A stretch of DNA of 64,000 bases from Acidihalobacter_A sp037381185. GTDB lineage: Bacteria; Pseudomonadota; Gammaproteobacteria; DSM-5130; Acidihalobacteraceae. The stretch is from the NCBI RefSeq assembly GCF_037381185.1, contig NZ_JARRQY010000004.1, positions 1 to 64,000 of the forward strand. Reading direction: 5' to 3'. Position 1 is the first letter of the stretch; each line of letters begins with the position of its first letter. A model generated the notes under the pieces. That model saw only the letters and a program-made list of their open reading frames with translations, did no database searches and had not been told where the DNA came from. Below, in pieces: positions 38,049 to 45,283 of this stretch. Position numbers and translations under genes: made by a program.

Positions 38049-40715
38049 ATGCGCGAGTCCTTTTGGACCAGAGAATGGTTCCTGGGCCTGGTAGTCGGGC
38101 TGGTCGCGGTAGTAGCCGCCGCACTAGGCCAGATGCACCGCCTCGACTACGTGGTTTATGACACGGCGATGCGTCTCGCTTCTGCGGCGCCGACGCCGCG
38201 CATCGCCATTATCGCCGTCGATCCCAAAAGCATCGATTCACTGGGTTCCTGGCCTTGGCCGCGCAACCGCCTGGCCGAACTGCTTGATGTCATCGACGCG
38301 GGCAAACCCACCGCCGTTGCGGCCATCCTGCCCCTGGTCGAACCTCAAATCGATCCGGGACTGACAGCCATCCATCAGCTGCAGAACCAATATCAGACCT
38401 CATCATTGCCGAAAGCGGCGACAACACTCGGCAGTGTGCGCCACGACGTACTGCTCAGCGCCCGGACCATGGGACGCAGGGCGCCGCAAACGCTCGCCCA
38501 ACTCGACCGCTATCTGCGCAATAAGGCGCCGTTGCGCAAACTTTCGGACGACCTGCGAAGACTGCGTGCGACCGTCAACGAACTCGAACGCCACCTCAAT
38601 ACGGACCGCATCCTGGCCGCTGCGATCAAACGTGCCGGCAACGTCGACCTGAGCATGTCATTCGAGCCGGGCATCACTCAGGGCAAACCCGATGCCGAGC
38701 TGCCAGAGGCGATACGGAGCAACCTACTGCGGTCGTTGGCGCATGGGAATAACCTGGCTAACGCCGTTTCCGCCTATGCCATCCAGCCGCCCCTACCCGC
38801 TTTCGCCGAAGATGCCCACGGCATCGGCATCTTCTCGCCTGCCGCGGACGACGACGGCCGTATTCGGCAACTTCCGCTCGCGGTTCGCTATTACGGACAC
38901 TATTTACCCAGTCTCGGCCTACTGCTCGCTTTGCAAAGCCTCCATCTTCCAGCTGACAAGGTCGCCTATCAGCCCGGCACCGGGCTGCTCACCGCCGGCT
39001 CGCTGACCATCCGCACCGGGCCGAATCTTCGGATACGGCCGCATTTCTACCGTCCCTCGGGCTCCACGGGCACAGCCTTCACCACATACAGCTTTGCCGA
39101 CGTACTCAACGGCAACGTCGCACCCGAAGTTTTCCGCGACAAGATTGTTCTAATCGGACTTACGGCACCCAGCGTCGCAACGCAATTCGACACGGCGGCC
39201 GGGACACGTAGTCCATCGGTGGAGATCCTGGCCGACGAGGTTTCCAGCGTACTCAATCAGGACTCCTTCTACACGCCGGGCTGGGCCGTGTGGGTCAGGT
39301 TGGTCATTTGGGCCGCGGTCTTGGGTTATCTGATTGTTCTGCTGCCGCTGCTCGGCAACCGCATCGCCGTCGTCGCCACGCTGCTGCTGTTCAGCGCGCT
39401 GCTGATCGCCATGCTGTATCCGCTGCTCAATCACGGCGTCTGGATCGCGCTCGCCAGTCCCAGTCTGCTGTTGGTCTGTGGACAGCTGCTGCTGCTACTT
39501 AAACGACGCCTATCAAGCGGACGCGGCCTACTGCCGACAGCGGCGAATTCCATCGAAAACGCCCGCATGTTGGGACTCGCATTCCAGGGTCAAGGACAAC
39601 TGGATCTGGCCTTCGACCGTTTCCGCCAGTTGCCCGCGGGCGAGCCCGGCTTCGAACTGCTCTACAATCTGGCACTCGACTACGAACGCCGCCGGCGCTT
39701 CAACAAAGCGCACGACGTCTACTCGCATATCCACCAACACGACCGTCACTACCGCGACGTCAAGGAACGCCTCAAGCGGACCGGCTCGCTCAACGACGTC
39801 AAGCTGACGCCGGTTCGCGGCAACGGCGGTATCGCCAGCGCCGGTACGATCATTCTGGAAAGCGACGGATTGCAAAAACCGATGCTCGGCCGTTATGAGA
39901 TCGATCGTGAACTCGGGCGCGGCGCCATGAGCGTGGTCTACGCGGGGCGAGATCCGAAAATCGGCCGCATCGTCGCGATCAAAACGCTACCGCTATCCTC
40001 GGAATTCGATGTCGAAGAAATCGACCAGGTCAAACGCCGTTTCTACCGCGAGGCAGAAACCGCCGGGCGACTCAACCATCCCAACATCGTTACCGTCTAC
40101 GATGTAGGCGAAGAGCACGACCTCGCCTACATCGCGATGGAGTACCTCTCGGGGCGCAATCTCACCAACTTCCTCAACCGCAAACACCTGCTGCCGACCT
40201 CGACCGTGCTCGAGATCATCGCCAAGTGCGCGGTGGCCCTCGACTACGCCCATCAGCATCACGTCGTGCACCGCGACATCAAACCGGCGAATATCGTCTA
40301 CGACGTAGACCACAACAGCGTCAAGCTGACCGATTTCGGCATCGCCCGCATCACCGATGCCAGCCGTACGAAAACCGGCACCGTCATGGGCACGCCCTCT
40401 TACATGTCGCCGGAACAACTCGCCGGCCAGCGGCTCGACGGACGCGCCGACCTGTTCTCCCTGGGCATCACCTGTTTTCAGCTTCTAACCGGCCGCCTGC
40501 CCTTCCAGGCCGACACAATGGCATCATTGATGTATAAAATCACCAATGAAGCCCATCCCGCTCTGAACAGTCTGCGGGATGACCTCGCCCCATGCGTCAG
40601 CCCAATCATCAACAAGGTCCTGCAGAAGAATCCGGACAGACGCTTCCAGACGGGACGTGAAATGGCCGAGCGCCTCATACAGTGCGCCCACGAGATCAGG
40701 AAAATGAACGCATGA
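38049..40715 (+). CDS. CHASE2-domain transmembrane serine/threonine protein kinase
   Basis: An 888-residue sensor kinase. One N-terminal helix (about 10-30) is followed by a large extracytoplasmic CHASE2 domain (about 31-400; start RLDYVVYDTAMRLASAAP, then VDPKSIDSLGSWPWPRN) and three helices (about 415-490). A helical TPR-like linker (about 505-585) leads to a Hanks-type kinase (about 614-885) with GRGAMSVVYAG, VAIK (Lys about 645), HRDIKPANIVY (about 741), DFGIA (about 761) and GTPSYMSPEQ. All catalytic residues are present. Its stop overlaps the phosphatase start as ATGA, so kinase and phosphatase are probably co-translated. The signal sensed is unknown. Confidence 0.93.
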   Translation: MRESFWTREWFLGLVVGLVAVVAAALGQMHRLDYVVYDTAMRLASAAPTPRIAIIAVDPKSIDSLGSWPWPRNRLAELLDVIDAGKPTAVAAILPLVEPQIDPGLTAIHQLQNQYQTSSLPKAATTLGSVRHDVLLSARTMGRRAPQTLAQLDRYLRNKAPLRKLSDDLRRLRATVNELERHLNTDRILAAAIKRAGNVDLSMSFEPGITQGKPDAELPEAIRSNLLRSLAHGNNLANAVSAYAIQPPLPAFAEDAHGIGIFSPAADDDGRIRQLPLAVRYYGHYLPSLGLLLALQSLHLPADKVAYQPGTGLLTAGSLTIRTGPNLRIRPHFYRPSGSTGTAFTTYSFADVLNGNVAPEVFRDKIVLIGLTAPSVATQFDTAAGTRSPSVEILADEVSSVLNQDSFYTPGWAVWVRLVIWAAVLGYLIVLLPLLGNRIAVVATLLLFSALLIAMLYPLLNHGVWIALASPSLLLVCGQLLLLLKRRLSSGRGLLPTAANSIENARMLGLAFQGQGQLDLAFDRFRQLPAGEPGFELLYNLALDYERRRRFNKAHDVYSHIHQHDRHYRDVKERLKRTGSLNDVKLTPVRGNGGIASAGTIILESDGLQKPMLGRYEIDRELGRGAMSVVYAGRDPKIGRIVAIKTLPLSSEFDVEEIDQVKRRFYREAETAGRLNHPNIVTVYDVGEEHDLAYIAMEYLSGRNLTNFLNRKHLLPTSTVLEIIAKCAVALDYAHQHHVVHRDIKPANIVYDVDHNSVKLTDFGIARITDASRTKTGTVMGTPSYMSPEQLAGQRLDGRADLFSLGITCFQLLTGRLPFQADTMASLMYKITNEAHPALNSLRDDLAPCVSPIINKVLQKNPDRRFQTGREMAERLIQCAHEIRKMNA

Positions 40716-41536
40716 ATCAGAGCGAACTGTTCGATTGGAGCGCCGTGACCGACCGAGGGCGGGTGCGCCGCAAGAACGAGGACCATGTATCCACCAACGC
40801 CGGCATCGGCACTTTCGTCCTGGCCGATGGCATGGGCGGGCACCGCGGTGGCGAAGTCGCCAGCGCAATCGCCGTCAACACCGTGCTCGAATGCCTGGAA
40901 GCACGACTGCCGCAGCTTACTCCCGGCGAGATCGACGAAAATCTCGGCTACACCGGCGAAAGCCTCGCCGCACGCGAAGCAGTGATCCAGGCCAACCACA
41001 AGATTTACGACTCTTCATGCGAACAACCCCAGTACGCAGGGATGGGCACGACGCTCGTAGTCGCGGTCTTCTACCTGGACCGGCTGAGCATAGCCCACGT
41101 CGGCGATTCCCGCCTATACCGCTTCCGCCAGGAGCAGCTCGAGCAACTCACCAGCGATCACACCATGCGCCAGGAACTGGTGGACCGCGGATTCTATACC
41201 GAGCAGGAAGCATGCTCGATGGTCCAGCGCAATCTCGTCACCCGAGCGCTGGGTGTCGACGAAAGCGTTGCCGTCGACATCCAGGAAGAACTCGTCTTGC
41301 CCGGTGACCTTTACGCACTATGCTCCGACGGGCTGTACGACATGCTTGACGAGGAAGTTATCGCGCGCGTGCTCGGTGCCTGCGACGATCTGCAGCAATG
41401 TGCGCAGAAACTGATAGATCTCGCCAACAGCAATGGCGGGAAAGATAATATATCTCTGATACTCGTACGCCCTTCCATCGACAGCGCTCCGCTGCGTCGT
41501 CCATGGTATCGGCGCATCCGCGGATGGTTGCGCTGA
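40712..41536 (+). CDS. PP2C-family serine/threonine phosphatase
   Basis: A 274-residue cytoplasmic phosphatase of the PP2C/Stp type. Metal-binding motifs are intact: TDRGRVRRKNEDH, FVLADGMGGHRGGEVAS, GTTLVVAVF, IAHVGDSRLYRFR, CSDGLYDML and GGKDNISLILV. ATG 40712 overlaps the kinase stop by 4 bases. The gene order kinase-phosphatase-FHA implies it reverses phosphorylation by the upstream kinase, perhaps including its own autophosphorylation and the adjacent FHA protein. Confidence 0.93.
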   Translation: MNQSELFDWSAVTDRGRVRRKNEDHVSTNAGIGTFVLADGMGGHRGGEVASAIAVNTVLECLEARLPQLTPGEIDENLGYTGESLAAREAVIQANHKIYDSSCEQPQYAGMGTTLVVAVFYLDRLSIAHVGDSRLYRFRQEQLEQLTSDHTMRQELVDRGFYTEQEACSMVQRNLVTRALGVDESVAVDIQEELVLPGDLYALCSDGLYDMLDEEVIARVLGACDDLQQCAQKLIDLANSNGGKDNISLILVRPSIDSAPLRRPWYRRIRGWLR

Positions 41537-41577
41537 ACGGGACTGGGGCGGATATCGCTTTCTGGAGAAGAATCACG

Positions 41578-42264
41578 ATGGCTAAGCTGATCCTATCCGA
41601 GAACATGCGCATACTCGACGAATTCACCCTCGACCGGGACTGCATCACCATTGGACGACGCGGCGACAACGACATCCAGATAGACGATCGCGCCGTCAGC
41701 GGCTATCACTGTCAAATACTCACCGTGCTCAACGATTCCTTCCTCGAGGACCTGCAGAGCACCAACGGCACCTACGTCAACAGCAAGCGCATCACCAAAC
41801 ATGCCCTGCATAACGGCGACATCATCATCCTTGGCATACACCAGTTGCAATACGAGAACGAACTCGCCAGCAGCGAGGATGAGGATCACTATGACAAAAC
41901 CATGGTGATACGTCCGACGCTGCCGCCCCAGAACCCACAGGGCGACAAGCTCTCCGGTGTGGCGGAGACAGACGGAAAACCAGGCAGCCCCAGACGCGGA
42001 CAGCTGAAAATCCTCAATGGCACGAACAAGGGCAAGCTGTTCCCACTGACGCGCGCCATGACCACCCTTGGCAAACCGGGACAACAGGTCGCGGCCATCA
42101 CCCGCCGCGGGGACAAATACGTCATCATCGGTGTCGAAGCCGACGCCGACAACCGCTACCCCATAGTGAACGACAGCCCCGTCAGCGCCCGTTCGATCGC
42201 ACTCAACGAGGGGGACGTGATTCAACTCAACGGCATCCGCATGGTGTTTCACGTCACCCAGTAA
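41578..42264 (+). CDS. FHA-domain protein of the kinase cassette
   Basis: A 228-residue protein. The N-terminal FHA domain is canonical: ITIGRRGDNDIQIDDRAVSGYHCQI, then STNGTYVNSKRI, giving the Gly-Arg, Ser-x-x-His and Asn-Gly phosphothreonine-binding elements. A linker with DKTMVIRPTL could itself be a phosphorylation site. The C-terminal half (about 135-228) resembles a second, degenerate FHA fold (LTRAMTTLGKPGQQ...VNDSPVSARSIALNEGDVIQLNGIRMVFHV). It starts 41 bases after the phosphatase with GGAGAAG upstream. It is a likely phospho-reader; no T6SS gene is nearby. Confidence 0.9.
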   Translation: MAKLILSENMRILDEFTLDRDCITIGRRGDNDIQIDDRAVSGYHCQILTVLNDSFLEDLQSTNGTYVNSKRITKHALHNGDIIILGIHQLQYENELASSEDEDHYDKTMVIRPTLPPQNPQGDKLSGVAETDGKPGSPRRGQLKILNGTNKGKLFPLTRAMTTLGKPGQQVAAITRRGDKYVIIGVEADADNRYPIVNDSPVSARSIALNEGDVIQLNGIRMVFHVTQ

Positions 42265-42277
42265 TCACGTACAACAC

Positions 42278-42296
42278 CGTGTCACAGCCTGACACG
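42278..42296. repeat. Perfect 7-bp inverted repeat after the FHA gene
   Basis: CGTGTCA (42278-42284) and TGACACG (42290-42296) with a 5-base loop lie 14 bases after the FHA stop and 22 bases before a small unassigned ORF. There is no U-tract, so a classic terminator is unlikely. A dimeric regulator could bind it. Confidence 0.5.
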
Positions 42297-42317
42297 AGGG
42301 CGCGCTAGGCTGCGGAC

Positions 42318-42596
42318 ATGAGAGCCGCTCTGGAGCGGATACGCTTCATAATGCCGCCACATGCCCTAACAAGAACAAACCACGACGAGACCCTGGTCAG
42401 CCGTATCCATCCGCTGAGCCAGGATGTGTCGGTCAATCACATCAGCAACCTGCTTCTCGACAAGCGACGCTACGACGTCGTCTCCCCGCCCGTCGCCGAT
42501 GCCGGTCGCCCGACAGGCCTGCTAGCCGGCTCTATCCAGCACGCGAGGCTACGGCTCGGCTCGCCGTACAGCGAAGCCGCCGAAATAAGTGGCTAG
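42318..42596 (+). CDS. Small hypothetical ORF, uncertain
   Basis: A 92-codon frame in the 371-base interval between the FHA gene and ppiD. The translation (for example VSRIHPLSQDVSVNHISNLLLDKRRYDVV) has no signal peptide, membrane helix or motif that I recognise. No clear ribosome binding site precedes the ATG at 42318. A shorter version from an internal ATG at 42351 is possible. It follows the kinase cassette on the same strand and is convergent with ppiD. It may be a real small protein, a remnant, or chance. Confidence 0.3.
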   Translation: MRAALERIRFIMPPHALTRTNHDETLVSRIHPLSQDVSVNHISNLLLDKRRYDVVSPPVADAGRPTGLLAGSIQHARLRLGSPYSEAAEISG

Positions 42597-42635
42597 GCAG
42601 CGCGGCAACTGGCATTCGCGTGTCGCCGCTGCCAC

Positions 42636-44531
42636 TCAGAAGTTCAGATTGTTAGGATAAACCTTGACCTTGTCGGCACGTTCCAGAGCCTGATACACAA
42701 CCTGCAATTCCACCTGACCGAACAAATGAGCCAACTGACCCTGCACCATGCCGACCTGCTTCGCGTCCGGCTCGGGACGTTTGACTCCAGTGATCTCGAA
42801 AATCGCATAGTTACCATTATTCAGGCGTACGCCACCCGCGCCGCTCTTCCCACTGGCTGGCGCAGGAAGTTGAAATGCCGCAGTGACAACTGATGCCGGA
42901 ATGTCTTTGGCTCCCTGACGGCCTACCCAGCCGAGCACATGCACGGAAGATTTACCGCCCGGCGCGACACCAGCCAGCGATTTACCGGAGTTCAGGTCTG
43001 CAATCAGTGCCTTACCCACTTTTTCAGCCTGCTTGTCAGCGGCCTGCTTGGCAAGCACTCTACGAATAGCTGCACGCACCTCATCCAGCGGCTTCTGTTC
43101 CGGAGTCTTGTGCTCCAATGCACGCACCACGACCACTTCATGCTGGCCGAGCTGTAGCGGCTGGCTGTTGGAGCCGTTATTCAGCACTTCGGTCGAAAAA
43201 GCGGCCTGAAGCACCTTGGCGTTAGCACCAACGCCCTGCCCGCCACCCTCACGTGTCAACCATCCCGTATTTTCCACCTTCAGCCCAAGAGCCTTCGCAG
43301 CCGGCTCGAGCGAACCCGGATTCTTGTAGGTCAGATCGGCCAGACGCTGAGCTTCGTCGTTGAACTGACGCTGCGCAATGAACTGAACGTAGGCGGTCTT
43401 GACCTGAGCCTTGATCGCCTCGAAACTCGGCTCGGCCGCCTTATGCAGAGCCTCCAGCTTGAGCCGGTAAACCTTCTGATTGACCTTGATCGGCGGAGTC
43501 ACCTGCCCAGGCTTCAATGCGAACAAGGCACTGGCCACCTGATTCGGCAGATCGCCCCGGGTTATCTCTCCCAAGGCACCACCCTGCTTGGCGTTCGCGG
43601 CCTGGGAATAGCGTCGGGCCAGACTGGCGAAGCTGTCGCCCTTCTTCAAGCCTTCAGCGATCCCCCTGAGACGCACTGCGGCTTCGCCCTGGCTCTCAGA
43701 AACCAAGTCGACGACGATCGACCGCGCCGTAGCCCGTTCCGGCTGTTCGAATTGCGCCTGGTGCGTTTGAAAATAATTGCGCAGCTCGTTATCGGAGACC
43801 TTCACATCCTTTTCGAGACCGGCCACATCCAAGCGCAGATAAGCCAACTTCACTTTCTCCGCCGTCATGTAATCGGACTTGTGCCGGTGGTAATAGGCTT
43901 TGACCGCCTTGGCGTTGACCTTAACCGAATCTGCGTAACGCGAGGCGGGAATAATCGAGAAGCTCAGCTCGCGCTGTTCGTCGCGCAGACGCAATAGCTG
44001 TTCCGCCTGATGCGGCGTCGAGAAAGCAGTTTGCTGAATACCGCCCTGCAACTGCGCGGTGGCGATGGCGCGTCGCAATCTGCCCTCGAACTGCAGCGGA
44101 ACCATAGCCTGGGCATGCAGCACCTGTTCATAGCGAGTCTTGGAGAACTTGCCATCCACCTTGAATACCGGATATTGCGCAAGCTGGTCGAGCAGTTCCT
44201 TATCCGTTACCTGATAGCCCGCGCCAGTCGCCGCCTCATGGAACACGGCATCACGTACAAGCCGCCGCAGCACCATCTGCTTGATGGTCTGGCTATTGAG
44301 GCCGGAGGGAAGCTTACCGCCGAAAGCCTGTTCAAGACGCATCTGCTGCTCGCGGTAAGCGCGCGCAAATGCCTGAATCGATATAGAAGTGCCACCAACC
44401 TCGGCGGCAACCTGTTTACCACCACCATCGAGATAGTGGTTTACCCCCCACAGCGCGAAGGGAACACTGATCAGTAAAACGATGGCGTACGCGATCCAGC
44501 CAGACGCGCGATCACGAATGGTTTGAAGCAT
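42636..44531 (-). CDS. ppiD: Periplasmic folding chaperone PpiD (SurA/PpiC-like)
   Basis: Inner-membrane-anchored chaperone near the Sec channel; 631 residues. The short cytoplasmic N-terminus MLQTIRDRASGW is followed by one helix (IAYAIVLLISVPFALWGV), a SurA-like N-domain, and a parvulin domain (about 260-360) with FASLARRYSQAANAKQGGALGEI and the conserved end. ATG 44531 is preferred to a TTG two codons upstream. It is downstream of hupB, two tRNAs and a strong terminator, so it is likely transcribed from its own promoter. Confidence 0.94.
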   Translation of the reverse strand: MLQTIRDRASGWIAYAIVLLISVPFALWGVNHYLDGGGKQVAAEVGGTSISIQAFARAYREQQMRLEQAFGGKLPSGLNSQTIKQMVLRRLVRDAVFHEAATGAGYQVTDKELLDQLAQYPVFKVDGKFSKTRYEQVLHAQAMVPLQFEGRLRRAIATAQLQGGIQQTAFSTPHQAEQLLRLRDEQRELSFSIIPASRYADSVKVNAKAVKAYYHRHKSDYMTAEKVKLAYLRLDVAGLEKDVKVSDNELRNYFQTHQAQFEQPERATARSIVVDLVSESQGEAAVRLRGIAEGLKKGDSFASLARRYSQAANAKQGGALGEITRGDLPNQVASALFALKPGQVTPPIKVNQKVYRLKLEALHKAAEPSFEAIKAQVKTAYVQFIAQRQFNDEAQRLADLTYKNPGSLEPAAKALGLKVENTGWLTREGGGQGVGANAKVLQAAFSTEVLNNGSNSQPLQLGQHEVVVVRALEHKTPEQKPLDEVRAAIRRVLAKQAADKQAEKVGKALIADLNSGKSLAGVAPGGKSSVHVLGWVGRQGAKDIPASVVTAAFQLPAPASGKSGAGGVRLNNGNYAIFEITGVKRPEPDAKQVGMVQGQLAHLFGQVELQVVYQALERADKVKVYPNNLNF

Positions 44532-44585
44532 GTGCAACAGCCTCCTCGTCAGGCGGCGGGAAAAGCAATTGATGATGTCACAAAC

Positions 44586-44611
44586 AAAAAAGGGCGCCTG
44601 ATCAGGCGCCC
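44586..44611 (-). terminator. Rho-independent terminator after tRNA-Asp
   Basis: A perfect 8-bp stem (GGGCGCCT/AGGCGCCC, 44592-44611) with a four-base loop is followed on the minus strand by six T residues (44591-44586). It lies 13 bases past tRNA-Asp and 55 bases before the ppiD start. Confidence 0.9.
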
Positions 44612-44624
44612 TTCCTCGTACTGC

Positions 44625-44701
44625 TGGCGGAGTGGACGGGACTCGAACCCGCGACCCCCGGCGTGACAGGCCGGTATTCTAACCAACTGAACTACCACTC
44701 C
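44625..44701 (-). tRNA. tRNA-Asp (anticodon GTC)
   Basis: A 77-base cloverleaf with encoded CCA. The acceptor is GGAGTGG, the anticodon loop CCTGTCACG carries GTC, and the T-arm is GGGTTCGAGTCCC. It follows tRNA-Val by 13 bases and is closed by a strong terminator. Confidence 0.97.
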
Positions 44702-44714
44702 CAAACTTTTGCCC

Positions 44715-44790
44715 TGGTGGGTGCTGAGGGAATCGAACCCCCGACATTCGCCTTGTAAGGGCGACGCTCTACCAGCTGAGCTAAGCACCC
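44715..44790 (-). tRNA. tRNA-Val (anticodon TAC)
   Basis: A 76-base cloverleaf with encoded CCA. The acceptor is GGGTGCT, the anticodon loop CCTTACAAG carries TAC, and the T-arm contains GGGTTCGATTCCC. Its 5' end is only 10 bases after the hupB stop, so it is probably cut out of the hupB transcript. Confidence 0.97.
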
Positions 44791-44800
44791 GGAAAGCCCG

Positions 44801-45073
44801 CTAGTTTACAGCATCTTTCAGCGCTTTGCCAGGCTTAAATGCAGGAAGATTGGATGCTGCGATCTCGATGGTTTCACCAGTGCGCGGATTGCGGCCGGAA
44901 CGGGCTTCACGCTTGCGCACGGAGAAGCTGCCGAAACCAACGACAACGACCTGATCGTCACTCTTCAGCGCTTCGGTAACAGATTCGACAAAAGCGTCCA
45001 CAGCCTTGCCCGCGGCCGCTTTGGAAAGATCCGCCTTAGCGGCGATGGCATCGATCAATTCGGATTTATTCAT
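44801..45073 (-). CDS. hupB: DNA-binding protein HU-beta
   Basis: Nucleoid-associated histone-like protein; 90 residues. The family pattern MNKSELIDAIAAKADLSKAAAGKAVDAF is followed by GFGSFSVRKREARSGRNPRTGETI, with the DNA-intercalating arm Pro, and PAFKPGKALKDAVN. It lies downstream of lon behind a strong promoter, and tRNA-Val and tRNA-Asp follow on the same transcript. Confidence 0.97.
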   Translation of the reverse strand: MNKSELIDAIAAKADLSKAAAGKAVDAFVESVTEALKSDDQVVVVGFGSFSVRKREARSGRNPRTGETIEIAASNLPAFKPGKALKDAVN

Positions 45074-45225
45074 GGAGTCTTCCCCAATTCGTTGAATGCG
45101 TAATGGCTACTCAGCCAGACCCCGTGTATCACACGACTGGCCCGTTTACAGACGGATAACAGGGAGCTTTCTGAAGCCACACAGCCGCTGCCGTAACGCG
45201 TTCTTAATCGGCCGCAGGGGTGTGC

Positions 45226-45255
45226 TTTATAGCAAGCGCCCCCGGAAACTGTCAA
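45226..45255 (-). promoter_or_regulatory. Strong sigma-70 promoter of hupB
   Basis: Minus strand: perfect -35 TTGACA (45255-45250), 18-base spacer, -10 TATAAA (45231-45226). The hupB ATG is about 150 bases downstream, leaving a long leader. It starts just after the lon stop codon. Confidence 0.75.
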
Positions 45256-45283
45256 CAAGATTGAAGCTTCCGAAGCCCCCGGA

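Noticed and set aside
42588..42636. Hairpin as a bidirectional terminator at the ppiD end
   Set aside because: The arms pair only with gaps and neither strand has a U-tract, so it was not annotated as a terminator.
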